From CAYVQE01 sp964633205 (GTDB lineage: Bacteria > Myxococcota > B64-G9), in assembly GCA_964633205.1 (NCBI GenBank), contig CAZWFN010000027.1, positions 1 to 54,149 on the forward strand: 54,149 bases of DNA, in the 5' to 3' direction. How positions within the stretch are numbered: position 1 is the stretch's first letter; each line of letters begins with the position of its first letter. A program made the position numbers and the translations under genes. Below, piece after piece: positions 20,551 through 34,729 of the stretch. The notes beneath the pieces are model-generated. The model was not told the DNA's origin. It worked only from the letters and a program-made list of their open reading frames with translations, and did not search any database.

Positions 20551-20578
20551 ATTATAGGCGGTGTTGCCCGCCTGTCAA
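20551..20578 (-). promoter_or_regulatory. full-consensus sigma70 promoter for rpsU-dnaG-rpoD
   Basis: The minus strand reads TTGACA, 16 bases, TATAAT, both hexamers perfect. The spacer is itself an inverted repeat (GGCGG-gcaaca-CCGCC). Directly after the -10, the start of the transcript forms CCTCCG-ttc-CGGAGG and then reaches a run of five T, resembling a small attenuator. Confidence 0.9.
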
Positions 20579-20634
20579 GAAACAATAATAGTAGATTTTT
20601 CAGCTGCTTGTCTCGAAAGAAGGCGGCCGCGGCG

Positions 20635-22023
20635 TCAGCCGGCCGCGCTCGCCACCTGGGCCAGCATGTCCAGCACCTTGCTGGCGGTGGCCGATCCCTG
20701 GGCCACCGTGTCCGGGATGTCCATCGCGCCGTTGCAGCCGCCGGCGATGAAAACCCCGGCGTGGCCGCTGGTCACCGGGGACAGCTTCTGGTTTTGTTCG
20801 ACGAAGAAGCCGTGCTCGCTGCGCTCGAGGCCCAGGCGTTCGGCCACCTGGTCCGAGTCGGCCCGCGCCTCGAAGGCCGGGGTCAGCACCACCATGTCCA
20901 CCGGCACCCGCACCAGCTCGCCCATCAGGGTATCCTCGGCCTGGACCACCAGCTGCTGGTCTTCGAGCTCGTCCAAAGCCAGGGCTTCGCCGGCCAGCAC
21001 CTTGAACTCCTGGCCGCTCCAGATCTGGGCCGCCTTGCCGCGGACGAAGCGCACCCCTTCGTGCTGCAGCCGCTTGTAGAACTCCTCGTAGCCCTTTCCG
21101 AAGCAGCGCATGTCGATATAGAAGTTGTAGACCTGACAGCCCTCGATCTTCTCCTTGATCAGGTGGGCGTACTTCAACGCGTACATGCAGCAGACGCGCG
21201 AGCAGTAGGAATGGTAGTTCTCGTCCCGGCTGCCGGTGCAGTGCAGGATGGCCACCGAACGCGGGGTGCGGCCGTCCTTGGTCTGGACCTTGCCGCCAGT
21301 CGGCCCGGCGGCGTTGTTCAGCCGCTCGAACTCCAGCGCGGTGTAGACCTCCGGGTAGCGGCCGTAGCCGAGCTGCGGGATGCGGGTCATGTCCATGATC
21401 TGGAAGCCGGTGGTGACCACCACCGCATCCACCTCGAACTCCACGGTGCGGTCCTGCTGCTCGAAGTCGATCGCCTGCGGCTCGCAGACCTTGAGACAGA
21501 TGCCGCAGCGCTTCTTGCCGGTCTTCTTCTTGGGCGGTTTGAACCAGGCGCAGACCGTGCTGTCGATGACCGGCTTGTTGGGCACCGCCTGGGGAAAGGG
21601 CATGTAGACGGCCCGCCGCTTGACCAGGCCCTGATCGAACTCGCTCGGGGTGCGGTAGGGGCACTTCTCCATGCACAGGCCGCAGCCGGTGCACTTGTCG
21701 TGGTCGATGTAGGCCGCCTTGCGCCGCACCCGCACCTGGAACGCGCCCGGCTCGCCCGCGACCTGCTCGACCTCGGAGTAGGTCATCAGGTCGATGTTGG
21801 GATGCGAGCCGGCCAAGGTCATCTTGGGCGTCAGGATGCAGGCCGAGCAATCCAGGGTGGGAAAGGTCTTGTCGAACATGGCCATGTGGCCGCCGATGGT
21901 CGGCTCGCGTTCGACCAGGTGCACCTGGACGCCGCTGTCGGCCAGGTCGAGCGCGGCCTGGATGCCGGCGATTCCGCCGCCGACCACCAGCACCGAAGGT
22001 CGTTTGGGCTCCGCTTGCGCCAT
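20635..22023 (-). CDS. HdrA-like FAD/Fe-S oxidoreductase
   Basis: The product is 462 residues and resembles heterodisulfide reductase subunit A / QmoA. It has an N-terminal FAD-binding GGGIAG motif (15-20), the conserved D-C-S-A-C-I-L-T-P segment with cysteines at 59 and 62, a 4Fe-4S ferredoxin motif (C111, C114, C117, C121), and a second cysteine-rich patch CGICLKVCEP. A second flavin-contact segment near the C-terminus reads GVFIAGGCNGAMDIPDTVAQ. Such subunits perform or relay electron bifurcation between ferredoxin, NADH or thiol partners. It lies 25 bases after the HdrCB-like gene, so the two form one unit. Its substrate here cannot be told from sequence. Confidence 0.9.
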   Translation of the reverse strand: MAQAEPKRPSVLVVGGGIAGIQAALDLADSGVQVHLVEREPTIGGHMAMFDKTFPTLDCSACILTPKMTLAGSHPNIDLMTYSEVEQVAGEPGAFQVRVRRKAAYIDHDKCTGCGLCMEKCPYRTPSEFDQGLVKRRAVYMPFPQAVPNKPVIDSTVCAWFKPPKKKTGKKRCGICLKVCEPQAIDFEQQDRTVEFEVDAVVVTTGFQIMDMTRIPQLGYGRYPEVYTALEFERLNNAAGPTGGKVQTKDGRTPRSVAILHCTGSRDENYHSYCSRVCCMYALKYAHLIKEKIEGCQVYNFYIDMRCFGKGYEEFYKRLQHEGVRFVRGKAAQIWSGQEFKVLAGEALALDELEDQQLVVQAEDTLMGELVRVPVDMVVLTPAFEARADSDQVAERLGLERSEHGFFVEQNQKLSPVTSGHAGVFIAGGCNGAMDIPDTVAQGSATASKVLDMLAQVASAAG

Positions 22024-22048
22024 GGGTCGTCGCCTCCCGCTGCCGGGC

Positions 22049-23197
22049 TCAGCCCAGCGCCTCGGCCACCAGCTCGGTCAGATCCCGGATCTGGATCGCG
22101 TCTTCCCGATCCAGGTTCAGCCGGCTGTCCTCGAACATGCTGATGCAGTAGGGGCAGCTGGTGGCCAGGATGGAGGCGCCGACCGACAGCGCCTCGGGGA
22201 TGCGCAGGTCGCTGAAGCGCTCGCCGAACTTGGTCTCCATCCACATGCGCCCGCCGCCACCGCCGCAGCACAGCGAGGACTCGCGGTTGCGGATCATCTC
22301 GACGAACTCCAGGCCCGGGATGGCCTGCAGCACCCGCCGCGGGGCGTCGAAGATGTCGTTGTGGCGCCCGAGGTAGCACGGATCGTGGTAAGTCACCTTG
22401 GCCTCGATGGGCTTGGTCAGCTCCAGCTTGCCGTCGGCGAGCAGCCGGTCGAGCAGCTGGGCCATGTGGACCACCTCCACCTTGACATCGAAATCCGGAT
22501 ACTCGTTGCTGAAGGTGTGGTAGCAGTGCGGCGACAGCACCAGCACCCGCTCCACCTCGTGCTCGGCGAACAGCCCGCCGTTGTTTTCGACCAGCGAGCC
22601 GAACAGCTCCTCGTCGCCGATCTTGCGCACCGATTCGCCGCAGCAGCTCTCCTCGGTGCCCAGCACCCCGACCCGCACGCCGGCCGCGTCCAGCACCTTG
22701 GCCGCCGCCGCGACCAGCTTGCGCGATCGCGGATCGTAGGACGGCATGCAGCAGGCCGACAACAGGTACTCGTGCTTGGACTTGTCGAACGGCTCGATGC
22801 CCAACTCGGCGGCCCACTTGTTGCGATCCTCGCGCTTGCCGTTCCACGGGTTGCCGTCGCTCTTGACGCTGCCCAGCACGCCGCGCAGGCTTTGCGGGAT
22901 CAGGCCGGTCTCGCCGATCATCATCCGGATCGAGCGCACCAGGTCGAGGATGCCCACTCCGCGCGGACAGCGCACCTCACAGGTGCGGCAGGTGGTGCAC
23001 TTCCACAGATCGTCGCCCTCGTAGCCTTCCAGCCCGAGCTGGGCCAGGTGGATCAACTGGCGGATGTTGAGCGGATCGACGTATCCCCAGGGGCAGCTGC
23101 CGGTGCAGGTGGCACACTGGTAGCAGAGGTTGAGATCCTTGCCGCCGCATTCCTCGATGGCATCGGCGACCTCGATGAAGGGGGTGACGACTTGCAT
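22049..23197 (-). CDS. HdrC-HdrB-like fused Fe-S protein
   Basis: The product is 382 residues. The N-terminal HdrC-like part has two 4Fe-4S sites (C25, C28, C31, C35 and C67, C70, C73, C77). The C-terminal part has two CCG-type cysteine-rich modules: ESCCGES with SPHCYHTF, and HDPCYLGRHN, SLCCGGGGG and SCPYC. In known HdrB/HdrD proteins these bind a noncubane cluster that reduces disulfides. No membrane span is present, so the complex is cytoplasmic. It is transcribed first, followed by the HdrA-like gene. A sigma70 promoter lies at 23303-23331. The physiological partner is unknown. Confidence 0.9.
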   Translation of the reverse strand: MQVVTPFIEVADAIEECGGKDLNLCYQCATCTGSCPWGYVDPLNIRQLIHLAQLGLEGYEGDDLWKCTTCRTCEVRCPRGVGILDLVRSIRMMIGETGLIPQSLRGVLGSVKSDGNPWNGKREDRNKWAAELGIEPFDKSKHEYLLSACCMPSYDPRSRKLVAAAAKVLDAAGVRVGVLGTEESCCGESVRKIGDEELFGSLVENNGGLFAEHEVERVLVLSPHCYHTFSNEYPDFDVKVEVVHMAQLLDRLLADGKLELTKPIEAKVTYHDPCYLGRHNDIFDAPRRVLQAIPGLEFVEMIRNRESSLCCGGGGGRMWMETKFGERFSDLRIPEALSVGASILATSCPYCISMFEDSRLNLDREDAIQIRDLTELVAEALG

Positions 23198-23302
23198 GGC
23201 CAGCTCCTTGTGCGCTTTGCTTGCCGGTGCGACCGCCGCATCCAGGCTGCGGGAATCATTGCGGAATAAGGGACAAAAACCATCCCCTGGCGGCCAGCGG
23301 CC

Positions 23303-23331
23303 AATTTACTGGCGCGCCATCGGGGAGTCAA
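23303..23331 (-). promoter_or_regulatory. sigma70-type promoter for the Hdr-like operon
   Basis: On the minus strand TTGACT and TAAATT are separated by 17 bases, about 105 bases before the ATG at 23197. Just upstream of the -35 lies the inverted repeat CCATTTTC/GAAAATGG (23332-23339 and 23376-23383), a candidate regulator site. The rest of the 246-base gap (23198-23443) holds no supported gene. Confidence 0.6.
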
Positions 23332-23443
23332 CCATTTTCACGCCCAGCCCTTGCTGGCCTCAGGATGCGGGATGCGAAAATGGGAAGTTATTTTTGCGCG
23401 AGTTCTAAGCGAATAAGCGCACGGTTTACAGCGGGTTGTCTGT

Positions 23444-24898
23444 TCAACGGCTGCGGCGGCGCGAGCGGTTGAAGCGCGACTTGCTCGAGCTGCGCACCTT
23501 GGGGCTGGAGCGGCGCACCTTGGGGCTGGAGCGGCGCACCTTGGGGCTGGAGCTGCGCACCTTGGGGCTGGAGTGGCGCACCTTGGGACCGGAGTGGCGC
23601 ACCTTGGGGCTGGAGTGGCGCACCTTGGGGCCGGTGGGCCGCAGCCTGGGCGAGCGCTGCAAGTGGCCGGGGCTGCTGTCCGGCTGCAGCCGGCGCCGTG
23701 CCGGCGCGGAGCGGTCGATCTGGTCGGGCTGCATCCCGCCGGGGCGCATCTCGAAGCGGCTACCCGGCCGGCCCAGCTGCGAGCGGGAGGGCCGGTCGGG
23801 TTGGATGGTGGCGCCGGGGGTGGGCTGGCGGCCGGGGTGGGCCCTGTCGCCGGATGGCCCGCCCGCGCGCTCGATGGGCGCGGCCGGGTCGGCCGGATTC
23901 ATGGTGCTGCGGTTCGGAATCACGCCCAGATCCACACTGCGCGGCCGACTGGCCGGCCGGGCGCGGGCCGGCGCGGCCGTACCGAGGCTGCGCGCAGGGG
24001 TGCGCGGCCGCGCCGCCTCCCGCCGCTCGACGGGCATCTTGGGCCTGAATACCCGCAGCCGATCACCGGCCAGGCCCAGCTCGTCCCGGCGCGGGTCGGC
24101 GGTCTTCAACTGCCGCGGCGAGCGTGGGGCCACGTTTTCGATCTGGGTCTTGTGGATGCGCCGCTGGGCCACCCGTTGCACCGCCGCCCGCGCAGGGCCC
24201 CGCCGGCAGGCCGGCCCGGCCGAGTCGCGGCAGCGACGCGGATAGTAGGAGTGGCGGAACAGCGCCCTGGTGCGCGCCCGGCTGACCGCATGGTGATGCA
24301 CCTCGTAGGAGCAGAAGTGGTGCCAGCTGACAAAGGTCCAGTGGCTGTAGTGCACCGGGTAGTAAGACCAGCCGTACCAGGAATCGTAGCCGGCCAGCAG
24401 CGGCGCCCAGCCGGCATAGACCCCGGAGTAGCGCCAGACCACCCAGGCCGGCCCCCAGACCCGACCCGGCACCCAGACCCAGCCGATGGGGTTCAGGTAG
24501 GCCCAGCGCCCGTAGTGGAACGGGGCCCAGCCCCAGGCGAAGCTCGACGCCCAGGTCCAGCCGTGCTCGGTGTAAGCCCACTGGCCATGGGTGTAGGGCC
24601 GCCAGCCGACCGGCATGCCCGAGGGCTGCCAGACCCAACCGTGCTCCGGCGTCCACAGCCACTCCCCGTAAGGAGCCAGCTTGTCGTAGAAGTAGCCGGT
24701 GTCCACCTCGGGCTCGGCAGCGGCTGTGCCGGGTTCGGGGTCGCTGGCGTATCGCTCGTCCAGCCACTCGTCCTGGTAGCCGCCATCCTCGGGATAGGTG
24801 TCGCCTTCGAAGGCCTCGTCCTGGGCGCCAGCGGCCGGGAGCCAGGCCGCCAGCAGGCCGGCGCTCAGCAGGGCGATGGGCAGTCGTCTATGTGTCAT
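23444..24898 (-). CDS. exported Trp/Tyr-rich protein with basic SPKVR-repeat tail
   Basis: The product is 484 residues. A signal peptide covers residues 1-25. Residues 65-200 are a Trp/Tyr/Gly-rich domain with recurring W-x-P and G-x-W units (PYGEWLWTPEHGWVW, WGWAPFHYGRW), as in DUF6600 / YXWGXW-type exported proteins. Residues 205-420 are Arg/Pro-rich and probably disordered. The last 65 residues hold seven copies of a heptad S-S-P-K-V-R-x and an Arg/Ser tail, giving a very high positive charge. It follows a sigma54 promoter (24926-24943) and lies downstream of the membrane sigma54 activator. The ATG has aaggagg upstream. Function unknown; binding to polyanions in the envelope is a guess. 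Confidence 0.78.
   Translation of the reverse strand: MTHRRLPIALLSAGLLAAWLPAAGAQDEAFEGDTYPEDGGYQDEWLDERYASDPEPGTAAAEPEVDTGYFYDKLAPYGEWLWTPEHGWVWQPSGMPVGWRPYTHGQWAYTEHGWTWASSFAWGWAPFHYGRWAYLNPIGWVWVPGRVWGPAWVVWRYSGVYAGWAPLLAGYDSWYGWSYYPVHYSHWTFVSWHHFCSYEVHHHAVSRARTRALFRHSYYPRRCRDSAGPACRRGPARAAVQRVAQRRIHKTQIENVAPRSPRQLKTADPRRDELGLAGDRLRVFRPKMPVERREAARPRTPARSLGTAAPARARPASRPRSVDLGVIPNRSTMNPADPAAPIERAGGPSGDRAHPGRQPTPGATIQPDRPSRSQLGRPGSRFEMRPGGMQPDQIDRSAPARRRLQPDSSPGHLQRSPRLRPTGPKVRHSSPKVRHSGPKVRHSSPKVRSSSPKVRRSSPKVRRSSPKVRSSSKSRFNRSRRRSR
23493..23639 (-). repeat. 21-bp coding tandem repeat (seven copies)
   Basis: Seven in-phase copies of a 21-base unit (plus-strand core CGCACCTTGGGGCTGGAG) encode the S-S-P-K-V-R-x heptads at the C-terminus of the exported protein. 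Copies begin at 23493, 23514, 23535, 23556, 23577, 23598 and 23619, with few substitutions, so the array is probably recent or subject to conversion. Confidence 0.9.
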
Positions 24899-24925
24899 GC
24901 TCGCCTCCTTGTCCGGTCCTTTTCA

Positions 24926-24943
24926 TAGCAAGAGCGATGCCAA
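24926..24943 (-). promoter_or_regulatory. sigma54 (-24/-12) promoter
   Basis: The minus strand reads TTGGCATCGCTCTTGCTA. GG and GC are spaced by exactly 10 bases, and only one base of the TGGCAC core differs. The predicted start is about 17 bases before the ATG at 24898. Inverted repeats lie 80-140 bases upstream (GGAAT/ATTCC at 25023-25039; AATAGCCG/CGGCTATT at 25025-25064), the usual place for activator sites, though the latter pair could also be the end of the activator transcript. Confidence 0.75.
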
Positions 24944-25059
24944 CTGGTCTTGCTGTTTTTCCTATTTATTGCGAGATGTTGCGCTGGGGCCCGGCACGGG
25001 CCAGGTCACTGGCTGCCAAAACGGAATAGCCGCCATTCCAGTATTGAAGGTCGGGCCGG

Positions 25060-27809
<2,750 letters not shown>

Positions 27810-27813
<4 letters not shown>

Positions 27814-29501
27814 CGCTCGGGTCCCGCCTCGTCCGCCGGTTTCGACTCGCCGCTGCCCAGCGGCAGGCAGATGTGGAATGCGGTGCCCTGGCCCGGTGTG
27901 GAGCGCAGCTCGATCTCGCCCCGGTGGTGCTCGACGATACGCGCCACGATGCTCAGCCCCAGCCCGGTGCCCTCGCCGGCCGATTTGGTGGTGAAGAAGG
28001 GCTCGAAGATGCGTTCGCGGTCCTGCTCGCCGATGCCGCAACCGGTGTCGGCCACCGAGAGCAGACAGTGATCCTCGTCCAGCTGGCGGGTGGTCAGGGT
28101 CAGCTCGCCGCCGCCGTCCATGGCGTGGCAGGCGTTGGTGATCAGGTTGATGATCAGCTGCAGCAGCTGATTGCGGTTGGCCAGCAGCAGCGACAGGTCC
28201 GGATCCAGGTCGCTCTGGACCACCACCTCGTGCTTGCGGATGGTGTGCTCGCAGAAGCTCCACCCCTGGGCCATCAGCTCGTTGAGCTTGATCAGCTCGG
28301 GCTCCTCGCTGGACGGGCGGCCGTAGGAGACCAGATCGCGGGTCAGCTTCTGAATCCGGGCCGCCCCCTCGCCGATCTTTTCCATCTTGTCGATGTCGGC
28401 CGCATCTGCGCCGGCCTGCTTCATCTTCTTGAGCAGGTACTCGGCATAGACCGAGATCGAGGTCAACGGGTTGTTCAGCTCGTGTACCACCCCGGCCGCC
28501 AGCTTGCCCAGCGAGGCCATTTTCTCGGCCTCGATCACCTGCACCTCGAGCTCGCGCACCTGGGTCATGTCCTGGCCGACCAGGATCAGGCTGTCGATCT
28601 CGCCCTCGCGGTCGCGCAGCGCGGCCAGGTGGAAGACGATCTGCACCAGATCGCCTTGGCGGTTGCGCATGCGGGTCTCGAGCCCCCCGGGGCTGGGGCT
28701 GCCTTCGAAGGTGGCCGAGATCTCGGCGGCGAATCGCTCGTGCTCCTCGCCGGGGACCCACATGAACAGATCGGTGCCCAGGGTCTGGTCCTTGGGAAAG
28801 CCGAGCAGCCGCTCCATGGCCTGGTTGTACACCAGTATCTGGCGGTTGACGTCGGCCACCAGGATCAGCGCATTGGCCTGCTCCAGGATGTCGGCCAGGT
28901 AGTCGCGCAGGTAGGCGGTCTCCTCCAGCAGCCGCTGGTTGCGCAGCCCCATGGCCAGCTGGTTGGCCAGCGAGATCAGCAGCACTTCATCGTCGTCGCC
29001 CAGCGGCGCGGCGGAGTGGCCTTCTAGATGGATGACGCCGAACAGCTGCTCGTCGGCCACCAGCGGCACCAGGATGGCGTGGCTGCCGCCGGTGAAGAGG
29101 TTGGGCGGCTCGTCCGACAGCTCGACCGAACCCGCCTGGCCCACCGCCGGCGGCAGCCGGGTCTTGGCGATGGCCGCGTGGGTCAGGTGCAGCCGCTCAC
29201 CGGCTTCGGGCTTGAGCGGCCCGCGGTGATCGGACAGGATGGTCTCCAGGCCCTTCGGGTCCACCAGCTGGATCAGGTGGTAGGCACCGCCGAACAGCGA
29301 GTGCAGGGCATCGACGATCATGGCCAGGATTTCTTCCCGGCGCGCATGCAGCCCCAACCCCTTGCCCAGATCCATGAACACCTTCTGGATCTGGCGGGCA
29401 TGCTTGAGCTGCGTCAGGGCGTTGCGGAGCCGTTCGTTGGCCTCAGCGATCGGATCGTAGCCGTGCTCCTCCATGACCTCAGCCTGCTCCACTCCCCCCA
29501 T
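27810..29501 (-). CDS. soluble GAF-PAS sensor histidine kinase
   Basis: The product is 563 residues with no membrane span. A short coiled coil is followed by GAF (about residues 35-190), PAS (about 215-335), HisKA with H-box GVVHELNNPLTS, and a HATPase domain with LITNACHAMDGGG, DTGCGIGEQ and GEGTGLGLSIV. All kinase boxes are intact. The stop overlaps the start of the sigma54 activator, implying coupled translation. There is no dedicated response regulator next to it; the only receiver nearby is on the upstream protein. I chose the ATG at 29501 (ggag 10 bases upstream); ATG 29474 is an alternative. Confidence 0.92.
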
Positions 29502-29538
29502 GCTGCTTCGACTCCGGGCCACCAGCGGGCGCGGCAAC

Positions 29539-31134
29539 TCAGTCCGGTTCGCTCGACCGATCCAGGTCCACGATCCGTTGCCCACCCACATAGGACTTGG
29601 TCTCGTACTTCGTGATGCGGCCGATCTTGCGTACGATGTCGGCCATGCGCTCCGCCTCGGCGATGATGGTGTCGACGATGCGATCGACGGCGTCCGGATC
29701 GCCGAGCTTGCGTTTGGCCATCTCGGCGTAGCCCAACACCGAAGTCAGCGGCTGGTTGAGCTCATGGGCCGTGGCTCCGGCCAGCTCGGCGATCACCGCT
29801 TGCTGCTCCGAGCGCATCAGCTTCTCCTGGGCCTGGCTCAGCTTGCGCTCGATGGAGAGCCGCTCGCGCAGGTCGGTGAAGATGCCGGCGGTGGCCACCA
29901 CCCGGCCCGCCTCGGTCACGCTCCAGGCGGTCAATTGGATGGGGATCACCTCGCCGTTGCGGGCCACGATCTCCTTGCGGGTAGCCGTCAGTCGGCCGGC
30001 GCCGCCGTTGCGCTCCTCGCGGAGCATGCGCATGACCTCGGAGGCCACCCCGGCCGGGTACAGCTGCCGGATGCTCATCTTGCCGATCACCTCGGCCGCC
30101 CGGTAGCCGGTCAGGCTCTCGGCGCCCTTGTTGAACAGGATGACGGTGCCCTTGGTGTCAGCCGCGATGATGGCGTCGACCGAGGAGTCGATCAGCGCTT
30201 CCAGCGACTGCTTGGTGCGGCGCAGCTCGTGGGCGATGCGCACATTGCGCAGCGCCAGGGCCACCGCGGCAGCGACCGCGTTGGCGAAGAAGAAATCGCG
30301 CCGTGCCAGCTCGCGGGCGAAGCGCTCGGAGCGCAGAAACAGCACGCCGGCGACCCGCTCGTCATTGCCGATGGGAAACAGCGCGATCGAGCCGATTCCC
30401 TTCGAGACCAGCACCGGCAGGATGTCGCGCAGCCCGGGGTGGTTCTCTACCCGGTTGACCACCAGCGGCCGGCGGCTGGCGATGACCTCCTTGATCTCGG
30501 GATAGGCATGCAGGTCGATCTCGATGTCGTGTACCGAGGCGTCCTCGCTGGCGGCCACCACCTTGGCCCGGCCGGCCTCGGGCTCGACCAGCACCACGGC
30601 GCAGCGATCGACCTCCAACACCTCGGCCGTGCGCGCGGCCACCAGGTGCAGCAGCTCCTGCAGCTCGAGCGAGGAGGCCAACAGGCGGGTCAGGTCGAGC
30701 AGGGCCTCCTGGTCGGCGCTGTCCCAGCTGGTGTCGGCCACCTGCGCCGCCCGCCGCAGGCGCGCTTCCAGCCGGGTCACCAGCTCGGACTTGTCGAACG
30801 GCTTGCTGAGAAAATCGTCCGCGCCGGCGGCGAAGGCCGCGGCCATCTTTTCCGGATCGCTGTGCACGGTCAGCACCAGCACCGGCACCCGGGCGGTGGC
30901 CGGATCGGTTTTCAACGCCCGGCAGACCGCCAACCCGTCCAGGCCGGGCAGGCTCAAATCGAGCAGCACCGCCTGGGGCCGCTCCGATTGCGCCAGCGCC
31001 AGGCCCTGCTCGCCGTCGGCCGCCGCGAACAGCTCGTAGCGGCCGGGATCCAGGCAGGCCTCCAGGTACTCCCGGGTGTCCGGGTTGTCGTCCACCACCA
31101 GCACCTTGGGCCGGCGGGTGCGCGATTCGTCCAT
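29539..31134 (-). CDS. receiver-GAF-PAS-HisKA protein lacking an ATPase domain
   Basis: The product is 531 residues. A receiver domain (about 10-125) has the acidic pocket VVDDN, phospho-acceptor in VLLDLSLPGLDG and K in SKPF. It is followed by GAF (about 140-310), PAS (about 320-440) and a HisKA-type dimerisation helix pair with H-box ATAHELNQPLTSVLGYAEM. The protein then ends after about 60 residues, with no N, G1 or G2 boxes. The next gene is a different, complete kinase, so this is not a frameshift split. It may act as a phosphotransfer intermediate. The ATG at 31134 was chosen over a TTG 39 bases upstream; its ribosome-binding site is weak. Confidence 0.88.
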   Translation of the reverse strand: MDESRTRRPKVLVVDDNPDTREYLEACLDPGRYELFAAADGEQGLALAQSERPQAVLLDLSLPGLDGLAVCRALKTDPATARVPVLVLTVHSDPEKMAAAFAAGADDFLSKPFDKSELVTRLEARLRRAAQVADTSWDSADQEALLDLTRLLASSLELQELLHLVAARTAEVLEVDRCAVVLVEPEAGRAKVVAASEDASVHDIEIDLHAYPEIKEVIASRRPLVVNRVENHPGLRDILPVLVSKGIGSIALFPIGNDERVAGVLFLRSERFARELARRDFFFANAVAAAVALALRNVRIAHELRRTKQSLEALIDSSVDAIIAADTKGTVILFNKGAESLTGYRAAEVIGKMSIRQLYPAGVASEVMRMLREERNGGAGRLTATRKEIVARNGEVIPIQLTAWSVTEAGRVVATAGIFTDLRERLSIERKLSQAQEKLMRSEQQAVIAELAGATAHELNQPLTSVLGYAEMAKRKLGDPDAVDRIVDTIIAEAERMADIVRKIGRITKYETKSYVGGQRIVDLDRSSEPD

Positions 31135-31247
31135 CACGCCAGAAAGGCTAGCACCGCCCGGCGGGCGGTACAAGTGGCTCTACTGCGAGGGCACCCGGGG
31201 GTTGGGGGCGGTATTGCGCGAACCCCGAACCACTGAATGGGCACGAG

Positions 31248-33479
<2,232 letters not shown>

Positions 33480-33480
33480 G

Positions 33481-34719
33481 TCACTCCTCCGTGCTCTCGC
33501 TCGCCACGGGCCCGGTCGCGGGGGTACCCCGGTCGCATTCGCTCCCGTGGTCGCCTTGGTGCCAGGCGGCCCGGGCGGCGTCGTAGACGGCGCGCAGCGG
33601 CACGCCGGCCTCGTCGGCCAAAGCCCGGCAGTCCTCGTACTCGGGCGCGGCGGTCAGGGTGCGGCCGCCCTCGCCGGCGACCTTGATGGCCACCACGCCC
33701 CATGGCGTGGTCACCGAGGCGTGGCGCCGTTCCAGCTTGCGCCTTTCGATCGGCTGGCGCCGCAAGCCGATGGTGGTCGACTCGCAAAACAGGGTCTGCT
33801 CCACCGCCGCCAGTCGGCCGCGGGTGCACAGCGCGGCGACCACCACCGCCGGCCGGCCTTTCTTCATCTGCACCGGCGCCAACCAGGCGTCGCCGGCTCC
33901 GGCGGCCAGCAGCCGATCGATCAGGTGGGCGTAGATCTCGGGGCTCATGTCGTCGATGTTGGCCTCGACCAGAACCTCGTCCTCCAGTTCCGCCGTCTCG
34001 CTGTCGCCCAGCGCGATCCGCAGCAGGTTGGGCCGGTCGGCCAGCCGGCGGCTGCCGGCGCCGATGCCCACCGCATGCAGCCGCATGGCCGGCCAGCTGC
34101 CGAAGCGATCGACCTGGGTGGCCAGAATGGCGGCGCCGGTCGGGGTGGTCAGCTCGGCGGCCACGGCCTGGCCCCGCAGCGGCAGCCCGCGCAGCAGCTC
34201 CAGGGTGGCCGGTGCGGGCACCGGCAGCGGGCCGTGTTGGCTGTCGATCCAGCCGCTGCCGACGGCGGCCGGCGAGGCGCTGATGCGGTCGGGGGCCAGG
34301 TGGTCGAGCGCCAGCGCCACGCCCACCACGTCTACGATCGAGTCCACCGCTCCCACCTCGTGGAAGGTCACCTGCTCGGCAGTGGTGCCGTGAACGGCGG
34401 CCTCGGCCCGGGCCAGCCGGTCGAACATCGCCAGCGCCCGCTGCCGGGCAGCGGCCGGCAGCCCGGCGCGGTCGATCAGCGCGCGCACCGCGGCCAGATC
34501 GCGGTGGGGATGGCCCCCGCCGTCGGCTCCGCTGATCCGGGCCCGTTGCGCTGCGATCGGCGACGGTCGCATCGGCTCCAGTGCGATGTCCACGCCGGCC
34601 AAACCCATGCGGTCGATGGCCGCCCGCAAAGGCTCCAGCGGGGCGCCGAGCTGAGCCAACGCGGCCAGCGCCATGTCGCCGGCGATGCCGCTGGGCATGT
34701 CGAAGTGCAGCACGCGCAT
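33481..34719 (-). CDS. larC: nickel pincer cofactor biosynthesis protein LarC
   Basis: LarC inserts nickel into the pyridinium thiocarboxylate cofactor used by LarA-type racemases. The 412-residue product has the family opening (HFDMPSGIAGDMALAALAQLG), a His-rich stretch GGGHPHRDL, the FHEVGAVDSIVDVVG motif and NIDDMSPEIYAHL. Unlike the type-strain lactobacillus gene, which needs a programmed frameshift, this is one open frame. It starts 10 bases after larB. Neither larE nor larA is in the window, so the target enzyme lies elsewhere. Confidence 0.95.
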   Translation of the reverse strand: MRVLHFDMPSGIAGDMALAALAQLGAPLEPLRAAIDRMGLAGVDIALEPMRPSPIAAQRARISGADGGGHPHRDLAAVRALIDRAGLPAAARQRALAMFDRLARAEAAVHGTTAEQVTFHEVGAVDSIVDVVGVALALDHLAPDRISASPAAVGSGWIDSQHGPLPVPAPATLELLRGLPLRGQAVAAELTTPTGAAILATQVDRFGSWPAMRLHAVGIGAGSRRLADRPNLLRIALGDSETAELEDEVLVEANIDDMSPEIYAHLIDRLLAAGAGDAWLAPVQMKKGRPAVVVAALCTRGRLAAVEQTLFCESTTIGLRRQPIERRKLERRHASVTTPWGVVAIKVAGEGGRTLTAAPEYEDCRALADEAGVPLRAVYDAARAAWHQGDHGSECDRGTPATGPVASESTEE

Positions 34720-34729
34720 GGTGATCGCC

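Noticed and set aside
27814..28761. N-terminal extension of the membrane sigma54 activator frame
   Set aside because: It overlaps the kinase gene in another frame; the ATGA overlap at 27810-27813 gives a better start with a normal membrane N-terminus.
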